From contig NZ_LIFX01000005.1 of the NCBI RefSeq assembly GCF_001297775.1, forward strand, positions 186,001-250,000: 64,000 nucleotides of DNA, written 5' to 3'. The DNA is from Trabulsiella odontotermitis (GTDB taxonomy: Bacteria; Pseudomonadota; Gammaproteobacteria; Enterobacterales; Enterobacteriaceae). Made by a program: the position numbers and the translations under genes. Numbering within the stretch: position 1 is the stretch's first letter; each line of letters starts with the position of its first letter. This document shows positions 1 through 9,119 of the stretch, one piece after another. The notes under the pieces are model-generated. The model had not been told where the DNA came from. It made no database searches and was given only the letters and a program-made list of their open reading frames with translations.

Positions 1-1170
1 GTCGTTAAAGTCGAGTTTCGAAACGTTGCTCAGCATCAGCAACCCGACGTACATCAGCGCAGGTGCGGTGGCGTAACCGGGGATCAGGTACGAGAGCGGT
101 GACAGGAAAAGCACCAGCAGGAACAGCACACCGACCACCACCGCAGTGAGACCGGTTTTGCCGCCCGCGGCGGTTCCTGCTGCGGATTCGATATACACCG
201 CCGCCGGTGCCGCGCCGACCAACCCGGAGAAGATAGAACTGACCGAGTCGCTGGTCAGCGCTTTGCCGCCGTTGATGATCTGATTGTTTTCATCCAGCAG
301 GTTCGCCTGCCCGGCGACAGCGCGGATGGTGCCGGTGGCGTCAAAGACGGCGGTCATCACCAGCGCCAGCACGCTCGGCAGCACATACGGATTCAGCGCG
401 CCCATAATATCGAGGGTGAAGATCAGCGAATTGCCTTTGTCATCGGTCAGCGACGGCATCGCCACCAGCCCGTGGTATTTCACCGCCGGATCAAAAATCA
501 GGCCGATGATCGAAATCCCGATGATCGTCAGCAGGATCCCGCCGGGAATTTTGCTTTTCTCCAGACCAAAGATCATCGCCAGACCCAGCAGACTCATCAT
601 CACCGGGAAGGAGGTAAAGGCGCCAAGCGCTACCGGCAGGCCGTCGAGCGGGTTTTTGATCACCAGACCGACGCCGTTGGCGGCAATCAGCAGCAGGAAC
701 AAACCGATGCCGATCCCGGTGCCGTGGGCGATCCCCATCGGCAGATTACGTAAGATCCATGAGCGCACGCCGGTCACTGAGATGGCGGTAAAAATTACCC
801 CCATCAGGAATACCGCGCCGAGCGCCACGGGAATGGAAATGTGCTGGCCCAGCACCAGGCTGAACGCGGTAAACGCGGTCAGTGAAATGGCGCAGCCGAT
901 CGCCATCGGCAGGTTCGCCCACAGCCCCATCAGCAATGAGCCAAACCCTGCGACCAGACAGGTCGCGACAAACACCGCGCCCGGTGAAAACCCGGCTTTG
1001 CCCAGCATCCCGGGAACCACAATCACCGAGTAAACCATCGCCAGGAAGGTGGTCAGGCCCGCCAGAATCTCCTGGCGTACCGAACTGCCACGTGCGGAAA
1101 TCTTAAAATAAGCATCCAGGCCACCGCGCGGGTTAGCGGCGCCGGGAGTGCGTAGTGAATCGTCTGCCAT
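1..1170 (-). CDS. ghxQ: Guanine/hypoxanthine permease GhxQ (YgfQ), 3' part cut by window edge
   Basis: Inner-membrane NCS2/AzgA-type purine permease. 390 codons are present from the ATG at 1170; the C-terminal ~65 residues lie outside the window. The product has a short hydrophilic N terminus followed by many hydrophobic helices, and contains the family stretches [18 protein letters not shown] and [20 protein letters not shown]. The reading matches E. coli GhxQ closely from residue 10 onward, with a divergent extreme N terminus. It lies 29 bp downstream of guaD and follows xanQ, so it is the last gene of a xanthine/guanine uptake and deamination unit. Substrate assignment is by family; guanine and hypoxanthine uptake is known for the E. 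coli protein. Confidence 0.93.
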   Translation of the reverse strand, partial: MADDSLRTPGAANPRGGLDAYFKISARGSSVRQEILAGLTTFLAMVYSVIVVPGMLGKAGFSPGAVFVATCLVAGFGSLLMGLWANLPMAIGCAISLTAFTAFSLVLGQHISIPVALGAVFLMGVIFTAISVTGVRSWILRNLPMGIAHGTGIGIGLFLLLIAANGVGLVIKNPLDGLPVALGAFTSFPVMMSLLGLAMIFGLEKSKIPGGILLTIIGISIIGLIFDPAVKYHGLVAMPSLTDDKGNSLIFTLDIMGALNPYVLPSVLALVMTAVFDATGTIRAVAGQANLLDENNQIINGGKALTSDSVSSIFSGLVGAAPAAVYIESAAGTAAGGKTGLTAVVVGVLFLLVLFLSPLSYLIPGYATAPALMYVGLLMLSNVSKLDFND

Positions 1171-1199
1171 AGTGGTATCCCCTGCAGAAAGTGTTTTTA

Positions 1200-2516
1200 T
1201 CAGGTACGTTCATAAACCAGACGGCCATCGACATACGTGCGATAAATCGAGCGATCGTCGCCCAGGGTAATCATGACGAACAGCTTATCGATGAGAGACG
1301 CCGAGTTGTCGTAGCGCAGCTGTTGAAGCGGCGTTGCGGTCGGCTCCAGCACGACAAAATCGGCCTCTTTGCCTGGATGGAAATTGCCAATACAGTCATC
1401 GAGACCCAGCGAGTGGGCACCGCCCAGCGTCGCCAGATAAAACGCTTCATACGCTGACAACCGGCATCCCTGCAGTTGCATGACTTTGTAGGCTTCGTTC
1501 AGCGTTTGCAGCATATTGAAGGTGGTGCCAGCGCCGATATCGGTCCCGACGCCCACGGCGACGTTCTTGTGCCAGGCTTTTTGCAGATTGAACAAGCCGC
1601 TGCCGAGATACAGGTTAGAGGTCGGGCAGAACGCGATAGCGGAATGCGTATGGCTCAGGCAGTCCCACTCTTTCTCTTCCAGATGCACGCAGTGGGCGAA
1701 CACGGATCTTTTCCCCGTGAGCCCGTAGTGGTGGTAAACATCAAGGTAGCTCTCCCGCTCCGGGAACAGTTCTTTGACCCAGGCGATTTCTTCCACGTTT
1801 TCACTGAGATGCGTATGCACCCAGGTATCGGGAAATTCTTCGCGCAGTTTGCGGGCCATTTCCAGCTGTTCTGGCGTAGAAGTAGGAGCGAAGCGCGGCG
1901 TAATGGCGTAGAGCAAACGGCCATTTTTGTGCCAGCGTTCAATCAGTGCTTTGCTTTGTAGATAGCTTGATTCGGCGTCATCCAGCAGATATTCCGGCGC
2001 GTTGCGGTCCATCATCACCTTGCCGGCGATCAGCCGCATATTGATGTGGCTGGCCGCCTCGAACAGCGCATCCACCGACTGCGGGTGTACAGTGCCAAAC
2101 ACCAGCGCCGTGGTGGTGCCGTTGCGCAGCAGTTGTTTGAGGAAAAACGCGGACATTTCCCGGGCGTAATCGAGATCGGCATAGCGCTGTTCCGTCGGGA
2201 AGGTGTGTTTGCTCAGCCATTCCAGCAACTGTTCGCCGTAAGCCCCGACCATTTCGCACTGCGGATAATGGATGTGGGTATCGACGAAGCCCGGCACAAT
2301 CAGCTTACCGCGGTAGTCACGAATGCGAACGCTGGCGGGCACGCGGGATTTTCCGTCCTGCCACTCACCAAACCATTCTACTTTTCCGTTGCGAACCAGT
2401 AGTAAGCCATCCTCAACAAAACGCAGCGCGGATTCGATCTCTTCGGGATGATCCACCGCGCGGGTGACATCAAGAAACGCGCCGCGAATGGCTTTAATGG
2501 TGTGTTCTCCTGACAT
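1200..2516 (-). CDS. guaD: Guanine deaminase
   Basis: Cytosolic zinc amidohydrolase converting guanine to xanthine and ammonia. The 438-residue product is within one residue of E. coli GuaD. The first metal site is visible as VDTHIH (H81, H83); WVHTHLSE near residue 235 and FAHCVH near 275 supply further ligands, and GVGTDIGAG near 330 the aspartate. The ATG is preceded by AAGGAAT. It starts 14 bp after xanQ and ends 29 bp before ghxQ. Together these genes import xanthine or guanine and feed xanthine to the molybdenum hydroxylases encoded upstream. Confidence 0.95.
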   Translation of the reverse strand: MSGEHTIKAIRGAFLDVTRAVDHPEEIESALRFVEDGLLLVRNGKVEWFGEWQDGKSRVPASVRIRDYRGKLIVPGFVDTHIHYPQCEMVGAYGEQLLEWLSKHTFPTEQRYADLDYAREMSAFFLKQLLRNGTTTALVFGTVHPQSVDALFEAASHINMRLIAGKVMMDRNAPEYLLDDAESSYLQSKALIERWHKNGRLLYAITPRFAPTSTPEQLEMARKLREEFPDTWVHTHLSENVEEIAWVKELFPERESYLDVYHHYGLTGKRSVFAHCVHLEEKEWDCLSHTHSAIAFCPTSNLYLGSGLFNLQKAWHKNVAVGVGTDIGAGTTFNMLQTLNEAYKVMQLQGCRLSAYEAFYLATLGGAHSLGLDDCIGNFHPGKEADFVVLEPTATPLQQLRYDNSASLIDKLFVMITLGDDRSIYRTYVDGRLVYERT

Positions 2517-2530
2517 ACATAATTCCTTAG

Positions 2531-3925
2531 TTATTCCAGTTCATTGATGCTGGTGGCGGCGGTTTTGCGCTCGTCGCGTCTGAGGGGGATGAGCAGGTTG
2601 AGCGCAATCGCGGTCAGCCCTCCGGCACAGATGGGATTTTCAACCAGCACGTAAAGTGATGCGGGCAGCACCTGGAAGATAGCGGGATCGTAAGAGACGC
2701 CCAGGCCCAGGCCTAACGAGGTGGCAACGATCAGTGTTTCCCGGCGCCGTAGCCCGTTGGAGATGATGATGCGGATCCCGGCGATGGCGATCATCGAGAA
2801 CATCAGCGTCATGGCGCCGCCAAGCACCGGCGATGGGATCGTTGTGAAAAATCGCCCGAAGCCGGGGAACAGGCCGAGCACGATCAGCATGATGGCGATA
2901 AAGCGCCCGACGTAGCGCGACGCGACGCCGGTCATCTGGATCACCCCGTTGTTTTGCGCAAAGGTGGTGAGCGGTAAGGAGCCAAGCGCAGAGGCAATGA
3001 CGGAAACCAGTCCATCTGCCAGCACGCCGCCTTTCAGCCGTGATTCATACTCTTCGCCTTTGATCGGCCGCTGCGACACCATCGCGGTGGCGGTGATATC
3101 GCCCACCGCTTCCAGCACGCTCAGCAAATAGATGGTGCCGACCACCAGGAAGTGATGAAAATTAAAGGAAAAACCATATTTGAACGGCTGCGGTACGGTA
3201 ATGATCGGCAAATTATTCAGGCTGCTGAAATCCACCATCCCGAGGAAAAACGAGACGACATAGCCCACCAGCAAACCGATGGCGATCCCGCTCATGCGCA
3301 GTAACGGGCTGCGCATGCAGTTGAAACCGATGACCACCAGCAGAACCAGCAGACCGACACCGATATTCTGATAGTTGCCAAAGGTGCCGCTGCTTTTTGC
3401 CGCAAAGCCACCGCCGAAATCGATAATGCCGACTTTGATCAGGCTCAGGCCGATCATCAGCACCACGATGCCGCTGACCGTGGGCGTAATGACGCGCCGG
3501 AGGTAGGGGAGAATAAACGACGAGCCGACCACCAGAAACGCCCCGACGAACGAGACGCCCAGCAGGGACGACATGATTAACTCTTCATGTAATCCATCGC
3601 TTTTCATGCTGCTACCGAGCGCAATCATCACGGTAACAAAAGAAAAATTGACCGACTGGATCGACAGCAATCCGGAGCCGATGCAGCCGTAGCGATGGAC
3701 CTGTAGCCAGGTGCCCACACCGGAGGCAATCATCGCCATCGACACCAGATAAGCAGTGGTATCGGTCGAGAGTTGTAATGCGGTACCGACAATAAGCGCC
3801 GGGGTGACCATGGGCACAAAGATGGCGAGCAAATGAGTAATTGCGCCAATCAGGCTCTGGTTTACGGGCGGCTTATCTTCCAGCTGATAAATAAGATCTG
3901 AATCAGTTCGGGTAATATCAGACAT
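2531..3925 (-). CDS. xanQ: Xanthine:H+ symporter XanQ
   Basis: NCS2/NAT-family inner-membrane xanthine permease, 464 residues (E. coli XanQ 466). The family histidine motif is seen in LQVHRYG, and the NAT signature region lies in FTTIPSPVLGGAMTL near residue 365. About 14 hydrophobic segments are readable. It is the first gene of xanQ-guaD-ghxQ and is separated from xdhD by 168 bp that include a GC-rich hairpin, so it may be partly read through from the ygfK-xdhD operon or have its own promoter. No sigma-54-type promoter is obvious in that gap. The function is well established for the E. coli orthologue. Confidence 0.94.
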   Translation of the reverse strand: MSDITRTDSDLIYQLEDKPPVNQSLIGAITHLLAIFVPMVTPALIVGTALQLSTDTTAYLVSMAMIASGVGTWLQVHRYGCIGSGLLSIQSVNFSFVTVMIALGSSMKSDGLHEELIMSSLLGVSFVGAFLVVGSSFILPYLRRVITPTVSGIVVLMIGLSLIKVGIIDFGGGFAAKSSGTFGNYQNIGVGLLVLLVVIGFNCMRSPLLRMSGIAIGLLVGYVVSFFLGMVDFSSLNNLPIITVPQPFKYGFSFNFHHFLVVGTIYLLSVLEAVGDITATAMVSQRPIKGEEYESRLKGGVLADGLVSVIASALGSLPLTTFAQNNGVIQMTGVASRYVGRFIAIMLIVLGLFPGFGRFFTTIPSPVLGGAMTLMFSMIAIAGIRIIISNGLRRRETLIVATSLGLGLGVSYDPAIFQVLPASLYVLVENPICAGGLTAIALNLLIPLRRDERKTAATSINELE

Positions 3926-4068
3926 CCCTTTACTCCTTCCTGGTAAATTTGATTATCTGATTCAACTGATAACTATCTGCTAGCCAGTAACAGCGTCATA
4001 CCGAGGGCAGACAGCCCTGTGAATTCATGTCATGTGGTCATCAGCCATGGGCTGACGGTGGTTGTGTT

Positions 4069-4087
4069 GGGGCCGCAGCGCGGCCCC
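4069..4087. other. GC-rich intercistronic hairpin between xdhD and xanQ
   Basis: A perfect 8-bp inverted repeat (GGGGCCGC / GCGGCCCC) with a 3-nt loop lies just downstream of the xdhD stop. There is no T-run on either side, so it is not a convincing intrinsic terminator. It may be an RNA-processing or transcript-stability element that separates the expression of the two units. Confidence 0.45.
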
Positions 4088-4093
4088 GCGTGG

Positions 4094-6964
4094 TTACAGT
4101 TTTCCAAGTGCGGTGAGTATTTTCTCCGGAGTGAAATGCCATTCGCGCAGCCACACGCCGCAGGCGTCATGGATGGCGGTCGCAATCGACGGCGCAGCGC
4201 CGTTGACGCCAATTTCAGAGATGGACTTGGCGCCAAACGGGCCGACCTTGTCATCGCTCGGCACCAGCACGGCACGGAAATCGCGCGGTATATCGCCGAT
4301 TTTCGGTGCGCCGTAGCTGCGCAGATCGCGGGTAATCGGGTGGCCTTCGTCGTCGTAGAGGATCTCTTCCGACAGGCTGTGACCGATGGCGCGCAGAGAG
4401 GCGCCGTAGATTTGCCCGAGCGCCAGGTCCGGGTTGACCGGCGTTCCGCAGTCGAGCAGGGCATAGAACTTCTCAAGGCGGATTTCGCCGCTGCGCAGGT
4501 TCACCGCCACTTCTGCGAAGTTAGCGCCATACGGGAAGGCGAAATCGGGCGTGATGTAGCAGGCCGACGCCACCAGCGAGCCAAAGCCAGTGCCGGTTTC
4601 GCCTTTATGGGCGATCTCGGCAAAACTGACTTCGCCGCGTTGACCGCGCACGATACCCGGTGCCACCAGCACCACATCTTCCAGCGGTTCGCCGATCATC
4701 TGCGCGCCGTGGAACAGAATTTTCTCGCGCAGATTTTCTGCCGCTATTCGCGCCGCGTTACCGGAGAAGCAGGTGCCGGACGAAGCATACGCACCTTTAT
4801 CAAACAACCCGTGGTCGGTATCGCCAGAGATAACATGCACATCCGCCAACGGGCAGTGCAGCACTTCCGCGGACAGCTTGGCGACCACGGTATCCAGTCC
4901 GGTACCGATGTCCGCTCCGCCGGAATGGACGATAAAGGTGCCATCTGATTCCAGCTTGATCATGCAGTTGGCCTGATCGATATCCGGGATCCCTGATTTC
5001 TGCATGATGATCGCGACGCCGCGACCGATGCGCCAGTCGCCGTCGTGCGGTTTTGGGGAATCCCACTGGATCAGATCACGCCCCTGACGGAGGATCTCCT
5101 CCAGCGCACAACTGGCGGCGGTAGGCACCGACGTCGGCGCTTTACCTTCACCGATCGCCCCGAGGATTTTCAGCGGCTGACCTTCATGCACGCGGTTGCG
5201 CTCGATGATCTCCAGTTGATCGATATTCAGTTGTTCGGCCAGCTCCGCCAGCGCCATGGTGATGGCAAAGTTGCCTTTCGGCGCGCCATACCCCTGATAC
5301 GCCCCCGCCGGGCACATGTTGCTGTAGTAGGTAGTGACCTGGAAATCTACGTTATCGCAGGGGTACAGCGGCAGCGATAATGCCGGGCCATTGGACGGCA
5401 CGGTGAGTGAGTGGTTGCCAAACGGCCCCGTATTGGCGCGGAAATCCATGCTGATCGCGGTCAGACGACCATCTTTTTTGGCACCCAGTTTGACCGTCAC
5501 TTTCGCCACGTGACGCGAGGTGTTGGCAATAAACTCCTCTTCGCGGGTATAGCGGAAATAGACCGGGCGACCGGTCACGCAGGTGGCCCAGGCGCAGACC
5601 TCTTCCAGCAGGATGTCCTGTTTCGAGCCAAAGCCGCCGCCGACGCGCTCTTTAATCACGTGGACTTTGTTCTGCTTCATGCCGACGATGCGCGCCACCT
5701 GACGGCGGACGTGCCACGGCACCTGGGTGGATGCGTGGATCACCAGCCGATCACCATCCATGCGGGTAAAGCAGATGTGCGGTTCCGTCGGGCATTGTTG
5801 CGCCTGTGTGGAACGGTAGGTGCGCTCAATAATCACGTCCGCTTCCGCGAAGCCGCGTTCCATATCGCCGATGTGGCCGTGCAGGCTGGCAGCGATGTTT
5901 TTGTGCGGACGGGAGCCGATCGGGAAGTTGATGATCATGTGCTCGCCGCGCTGTGCCGCGTGGCGGTTGTCCTCTTCCAGCGTATCAGGCGCACCCGCCA
6001 CATAAATGACCGGTTCGTCATGCACCACTGGCGCATCTTCTGCCATCGCCTCATCAATGGAGATCACTGGTTTCAGCAGCTCGTATTCCACCTCGATAAG
6101 TTTCAGCGCGGCGAGGGCAATTTCTTCACTTTCTGCTACCACGGCGGCGATGCGATCCCCGACATGGCGCAGCTTTTTGCTGAACATGCGTCTGTCGAGC
6201 GGTGACGGCTCTGGCGCGCTTTGCCCGCCAGGAGTGTAGTAAATATCCGGGCAGTTAAGGTGTGTAATGACGTGAACGACGCCGGGCATGGCCTCGGCTT
6301 TACTGACGTCGAGACGGGTGATGATGGCGTGCGGGTGCGGGCTGCGCAGCATTTTAATCACGCAGGCGTCCGGGGTGATCCGGTCTTCAACGTAGCAAGG
6401 TTTCGCCTGTACCATTTTGGCGGCGTCGGATTTCGGGTGCACTTTGCCAATCAGGGTCAGATCGTCACGGAACGTCGGCGCATAGTGGGCGGCAAGCTGC
6501 GGGTTTTCCTTGCGTGCCACGGCCAGTTCGATGACCTGATAAAACTGCTGATAGCCCGCATCGCGGCTGAACAGCCCGGAAAGCGCATCGTCAATCTCTT
6601 CGCGGGTCGGGTTGGCGATCCTCTCCAGCAGATCAGTGATGATCAGCGCCGCCGCGGGATCGTTGAAGCCGGACTGCACTACGCCCACATCGACCATCGC
6701 CTGCTGCACCAGGCTCAGCTGATTCCAGCTTCCCAGCGATTCGGCGGTGATCACCGTCGCGCGGTCCAGTTGCGCGGCGATCAGCAGCGAGGCGTTAACG
6801 ATGCGGCCATTAAACAGGATGGCATCGGAACCGGCGAAACCAAACCCGTCGTCGCTGTTGCGCACGGAGTGCATACCGAGCGAGAACAACAGGCGCTGGA
6901 CGTTTTCGCCAGGCGCCACTTTCAACTCTCGTGCGCCGCCATTCAGAGTGAAATGAATGATCAT
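4094..6964 (-). CDS. xdhD: Molybdopterin-binding hydroxylase subunit XdhD with degenerate Fe-S domain
   Basis: 956 residues, as in E. coli XdhD. Residues ~1-165 align in pattern with the two-[2Fe-2S] subunit XdhC, but every cluster cysteine is replaced (the ligand stretch reads GFGFAGSDAILFNG, and the second half QSGFNDPAAA in place of QCGFCTPG). Residues ~175-956 are the xanthine-dehydrogenase-type molybdopterin domain, with GGFGSKQD, QGYGAPKG and the late GAKSISEIGVNG stretch that carries the predicted catalytic glutamate. It overlaps ygfM by 4 bp (ATGA), indicating translational coupling. It probably forms a complex with YgfM (FAD) and takes electrons to or from YgfK. The purine substrate is not certain; published work links this cluster to anaerobic urate breakdown. 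Confidence 0.9.
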   Translation of the reverse strand: MIIHFTLNGGARELKVAPGENVQRLLFSLGMHSVRNSDDGFGFAGSDAILFNGRIVNASLLIAAQLDRATVITAESLGSWNQLSLVQQAMVDVGVVQSGFNDPAAALIITDLLERIANPTREEIDDALSGLFSRDAGYQQFYQVIELAVARKENPQLAAHYAPTFRDDLTLIGKVHPKSDAAKMVQAKPCYVEDRITPDACVIKMLRSPHPHAIITRLDVSKAEAMPGVVHVITHLNCPDIYYTPGGQSAPEPSPLDRRMFSKKLRHVGDRIAAVVAESEEIALAALKLIEVEYELLKPVISIDEAMAEDAPVVHDEPVIYVAGAPDTLEEDNRHAAQRGEHMIINFPIGSRPHKNIAASLHGHIGDMERGFAEADVIIERTYRSTQAQQCPTEPHICFTRMDGDRLVIHASTQVPWHVRRQVARIVGMKQNKVHVIKERVGGGFGSKQDILLEEVCAWATCVTGRPVYFRYTREEEFIANTSRHVAKVTVKLGAKKDGRLTAISMDFRANTGPFGNHSLTVPSNGPALSLPLYPCDNVDFQVTTYYSNMCPAGAYQGYGAPKGNFAITMALAELAEQLNIDQLEIIERNRVHEGQPLKILGAIGEGKAPTSVPTAASCALEEILRQGRDLIQWDSPKPHDGDWRIGRGVAIIMQKSGIPDIDQANCMIKLESDGTFIVHSGGADIGTGLDTVVAKLSAEVLHCPLADVHVISGDTDHGLFDKGAYASSGTCFSGNAARIAAENLREKILFHGAQMIGEPLEDVVLVAPGIVRGQRGEVSFAEIAHKGETGTGFGSLVASACYITPDFAFPYGANFAEVAVNLRSGEIRLEKFYALLDCGTPVNPDLALGQIYGASLRAIGHSLSEEILYDDEGHPITRDLRSYGAPKIGDIPRDFRAVLVPSDDKVGPFGAKSISEIGVNGAAPSIATAIHDACGVWLREWHFTPEKILTALGKL

Positions 6965-7740
6965 GCTAATTGTTCTCCCATCTGCTGGCAGTCGGCGTAG
7001 AGATCCGCCACGACAACGCCAGCGATATAGCGTTTGTAAGCGACGCTGCCGCGAAGATCCTCTCGCGGGAATACGGCGGCGCGAACGGCCATTTCCAGGG
7101 CGTCGCCTTCCAGTTGCTGGGCTTCGACGTCACGCAATCGGATCGGGATATCGGCAACGCCATCCAGCGCGATACGCGTTTCGCCCTCATCGGTAAGGGC
7201 CACGGCTGCCGTGATCACGGAGAGCCCGGCATGTGAACGGCTGATCCTGCGGGTCGCGCAGGCGCGGAAAGGATCGTGAATGATGATTTCCGTTAACAGC
7301 TGGTCGTCGGGCGAGGCAAGCCAGGCTTCCAGCGGCAGGGTGTCGCCATTGGCAAAAACCAGTAACGCATCCAACGCCAGCAAAACCGGCAGCAGCACAG
7401 ATTCCTCCTGCCGCGCGGCGATTTCACCGCCGAGGGTCGACTGATTTCGCAAATGGCGGGAGTCGATGAATCCCAGCGCGTCGTGCAGGGCGTCAGGAAT
7501 AAAATGCAGCTCTCGCAGCGTCTGGAGCCGGGTCATGAGGCCAATACGCAGGCAGCCGTTATCCCAGTCTGCCCAGTCGAGCGACAGGTCTTCGAGGGCA
7601 ATCGCGATGCGTTTATCCGTGCGGCCCGGCGCTGCGTTGAGCTTGCTGCCACCGGCAAACCAGACGGCCTGCTCTTTGTAGTGGCGTTTCAACTCCAGTG
7701 CCTGTTCGATGGAGTCTGGTCGGAAAAATTGCTCTAACAT
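6961..7740 (-). CDS. ygfM: FAD-binding molybdenum hydroxylase subunit YgfM
   Basis: 259-residue CoxM/XdhB-type FAD subunit. The FAD pyrophosphate loop is seen at VWFAGGSKLNA (about residues 26-36), the second contact at NQSTLGGEIAA (about residues 98-108), and a typical C-terminal stretch near EDLRGSVAYKRYI. The gene sits between ssnA (48 bp upstream) and xdhD (4-bp overlap) and should be the flavin partner of XdhD. In E. coli ygfK and ygfM have been implicated in selenate reduction, and the cluster is associated with selenium-dependent molybdenum hydroxylases. The exact electron acceptor is unknown. Confidence 0.9.
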   Translation of the reverse strand: MLEQFFRPDSIEQALELKRHYKEQAVWFAGGSKLNAAPGRTDKRIAIALEDLSLDWADWDNGCLRIGLMTRLQTLRELHFIPDALHDALGFIDSRHLRNQSTLGGEIAARQEESVLLPVLLALDALLVFANGDTLPLEAWLASPDDQLLTEIIIHDPFRACATRRISRSHAGLSVITAAVALTDEGETRIALDGVADIPIRLRDVEAQQLEGDALEMAVRAAVFPREDLRGSVAYKRYIAGVVVADLYADCQQMGEQLA

Positions 7741-7759
7741 GATTCATCCTCTTCGGCTC

Positions 7760-7780
7760 CTCCCCGCGGCGGGCGGGGAG
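7760..7780. other. Intercistronic hairpin between ssnA and ygfM
   Basis: A perfect 8-bp GC-rich inverted repeat (CTCCCCGC / GCGGGGAG, 5-nt loop) lies in the 48-bp spacer. There is no T-tract, so it is more likely a processing or mRNA-stability structure than a terminator. Confidence 0.4.
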
Positions 7781-7788
7781 GGACAGGG

Positions 7789-9117
7789 TTAGTTCAGCGC
7801 ATCCATGCGTTGCCATAGCCGGGCGGCAACCTTCCTGGCTTCGGCAAAGATAGGTTCACAATCAAAGGTGAACTGCCGGTCCTCGTAGACCATGACGCCG
7901 TTGACCATCACGCTGTTCACGCTGCTGGCGCCGAGGCCAAACGCGATATGACCGGCAATGTTTTCCGCGATGAGCGGCGTCGGGGAGGCGTAATCGCAGA
8001 TTGTCAGATCAGCCTTGTAACCTGCTTCCAGTCGGCCAAATTTGGCGTGGAAGTTGCGGCTCAGCAGGGCGTTGCCGTTACTTAGCGCGCGGGCAAAGCT
8101 GTCTGGCCATAACGGGCCGCCAGCGTCGCGGTGTTTGAAGAAGGCGAATTTCATCTCTTCAAACATGTCCGAACCGATGCCGTCCGTCCCCAGCGCGAGG
8201 TTACGGATTTGCGTCAGATGATGGTTGTAACCGACCTGGTTGTTCATGTTGGAACGGGCGTTATGCACCAGGAAACCGTCGTGGTCATTGAGCAGACGAA
8301 TGTCGGTTTCAGAAAGATAAAGACCGTGCGCGACCAGCGTTTTACTGGTGATCAGGTCATAGTCGGCCAGCCTTTCCAGCAGATCTTTGCCGTAATGATG
8401 GTGGCTGTGCGAGACGTCATAGCGGTCTTCCGCCGCATGGATATGTAACCCGCGATCCGTCGCTTTAACCGCTTCACGCAGCATCGACAGCCCTTCGTCG
8501 GAAACGGTGAACGGCGCATGGGCGCCGATATGCGCTTCCACCAGCCAGGGTTCCGTGCCTTTTTCACGCGCGCTGTCAATTTCACGGGCGAAGCGGATAT
8601 TCTCTTCCACGCCTGCCTGTTGCTCTTTCAGACCGCCGTTACGATCAGTGGTCTCGAAGCAGGTCATGCCGCGCAGTCCCACTTTGAGGAACGCGTTACG
8701 CAACTGGCTCAGCGAGCCCGCAATGTAATTGGGCGAGGCGTGGTGATCGATAACTGCGGTACAGCCGCTACGGATGGCTTCCATCGAGCACACCAGCCCG
8801 CTGTAATACAGAGATTCTTCATCCAGCGCGCGATCGAGTTTCCACCACAGATTTTTGAGCGTCGAGATGAAGTCCGGGCAAGGGGCGATGTTGGCCTGAA
8901 TACCGCGTGACAGGCCAGAGTAAAAATGGTTATGCGAGCAGACGATGCCCGGCATCACCAGACGGCCATGCATCTCTTTCACCTGGGCTTGCGGATAGCG
9001 CTGGCTGAGTCCGGGGCCGATGTCGTGGAGGATATCGCCCTCAATGGCGATATCGACGTTTTCCATCACCATCGCCGGATAGAGTTGTGCGGCGGTGACA
9101 TTTTTCAAAATTAACAT
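7789..9117 (-). CDS. ssnA: Amidohydrolase SsnA (putative aminohydrolase)
   Basis: 442 residues, equal to E. coli SsnA. It is a chlorohydrolase/guanine-deaminase-like metal-dependent hydrolase: VCSHNHFYSG (H62, H64) is the first metal motif, HIHAAEDRYD near residue 230 and VAHGLYLSE near 266 give further histidines, and ALGTDGIGSD near 308 the aspartate. It starts 2 bp after the ygfK stop, so the two are co-transcribed and probably co-translated. The substrate is not known from sequence. By context it should hydrolyse a purine-derived ring or amine made by the XdhD/YgfK system. The E. coli gene was first noted for an effect on stationary-phase survival. Confidence 0.9.
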   Translation of the reverse strand: MLILKNVTAAQLYPAMVMENVDIAIEGDILHDIGPGLSQRYPQAQVKEMHGRLVMPGIVCSHNHFYSGLSRGIQANIAPCPDFISTLKNLWWKLDRALDEESLYYSGLVCSMEAIRSGCTAVIDHHASPNYIAGSLSQLRNAFLKVGLRGMTCFETTDRNGGLKEQQAGVEENIRFAREIDSAREKGTEPWLVEAHIGAHAPFTVSDEGLSMLREAVKATDRGLHIHAAEDRYDVSHSHHHYGKDLLERLADYDLITSKTLVAHGLYLSETDIRLLNDHDGFLVHNARSNMNNQVGYNHHLTQIRNLALGTDGIGSDMFEEMKFAFFKHRDAGGPLWPDSFARALSNGNALLSRNFHAKFGRLEAGYKADLTICDYASPTPLIAENIAGHIAFGLGASSVNSVMVNGVMVYEDRQFTFDCEPIFAEARKVAARLWQRMDALN

Positions 9118-9119
9118 GC

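Noticed and set aside
284-1033. Long plus-strand frames opposite ghxQ and similar antisense frames opposite xdhD, ygfK, dgaR, xdhA and hpaB
   Set aside because: They are mirror readings of strong, conserved genes on the other strand and show no family signature or ribosome sites.
4069-4087. Intrinsic terminator between xdhD and xanQ
   Set aside because: The hairpin is strong, but no T-tract follows on the minus strand, so it is listed only as a hairpin.
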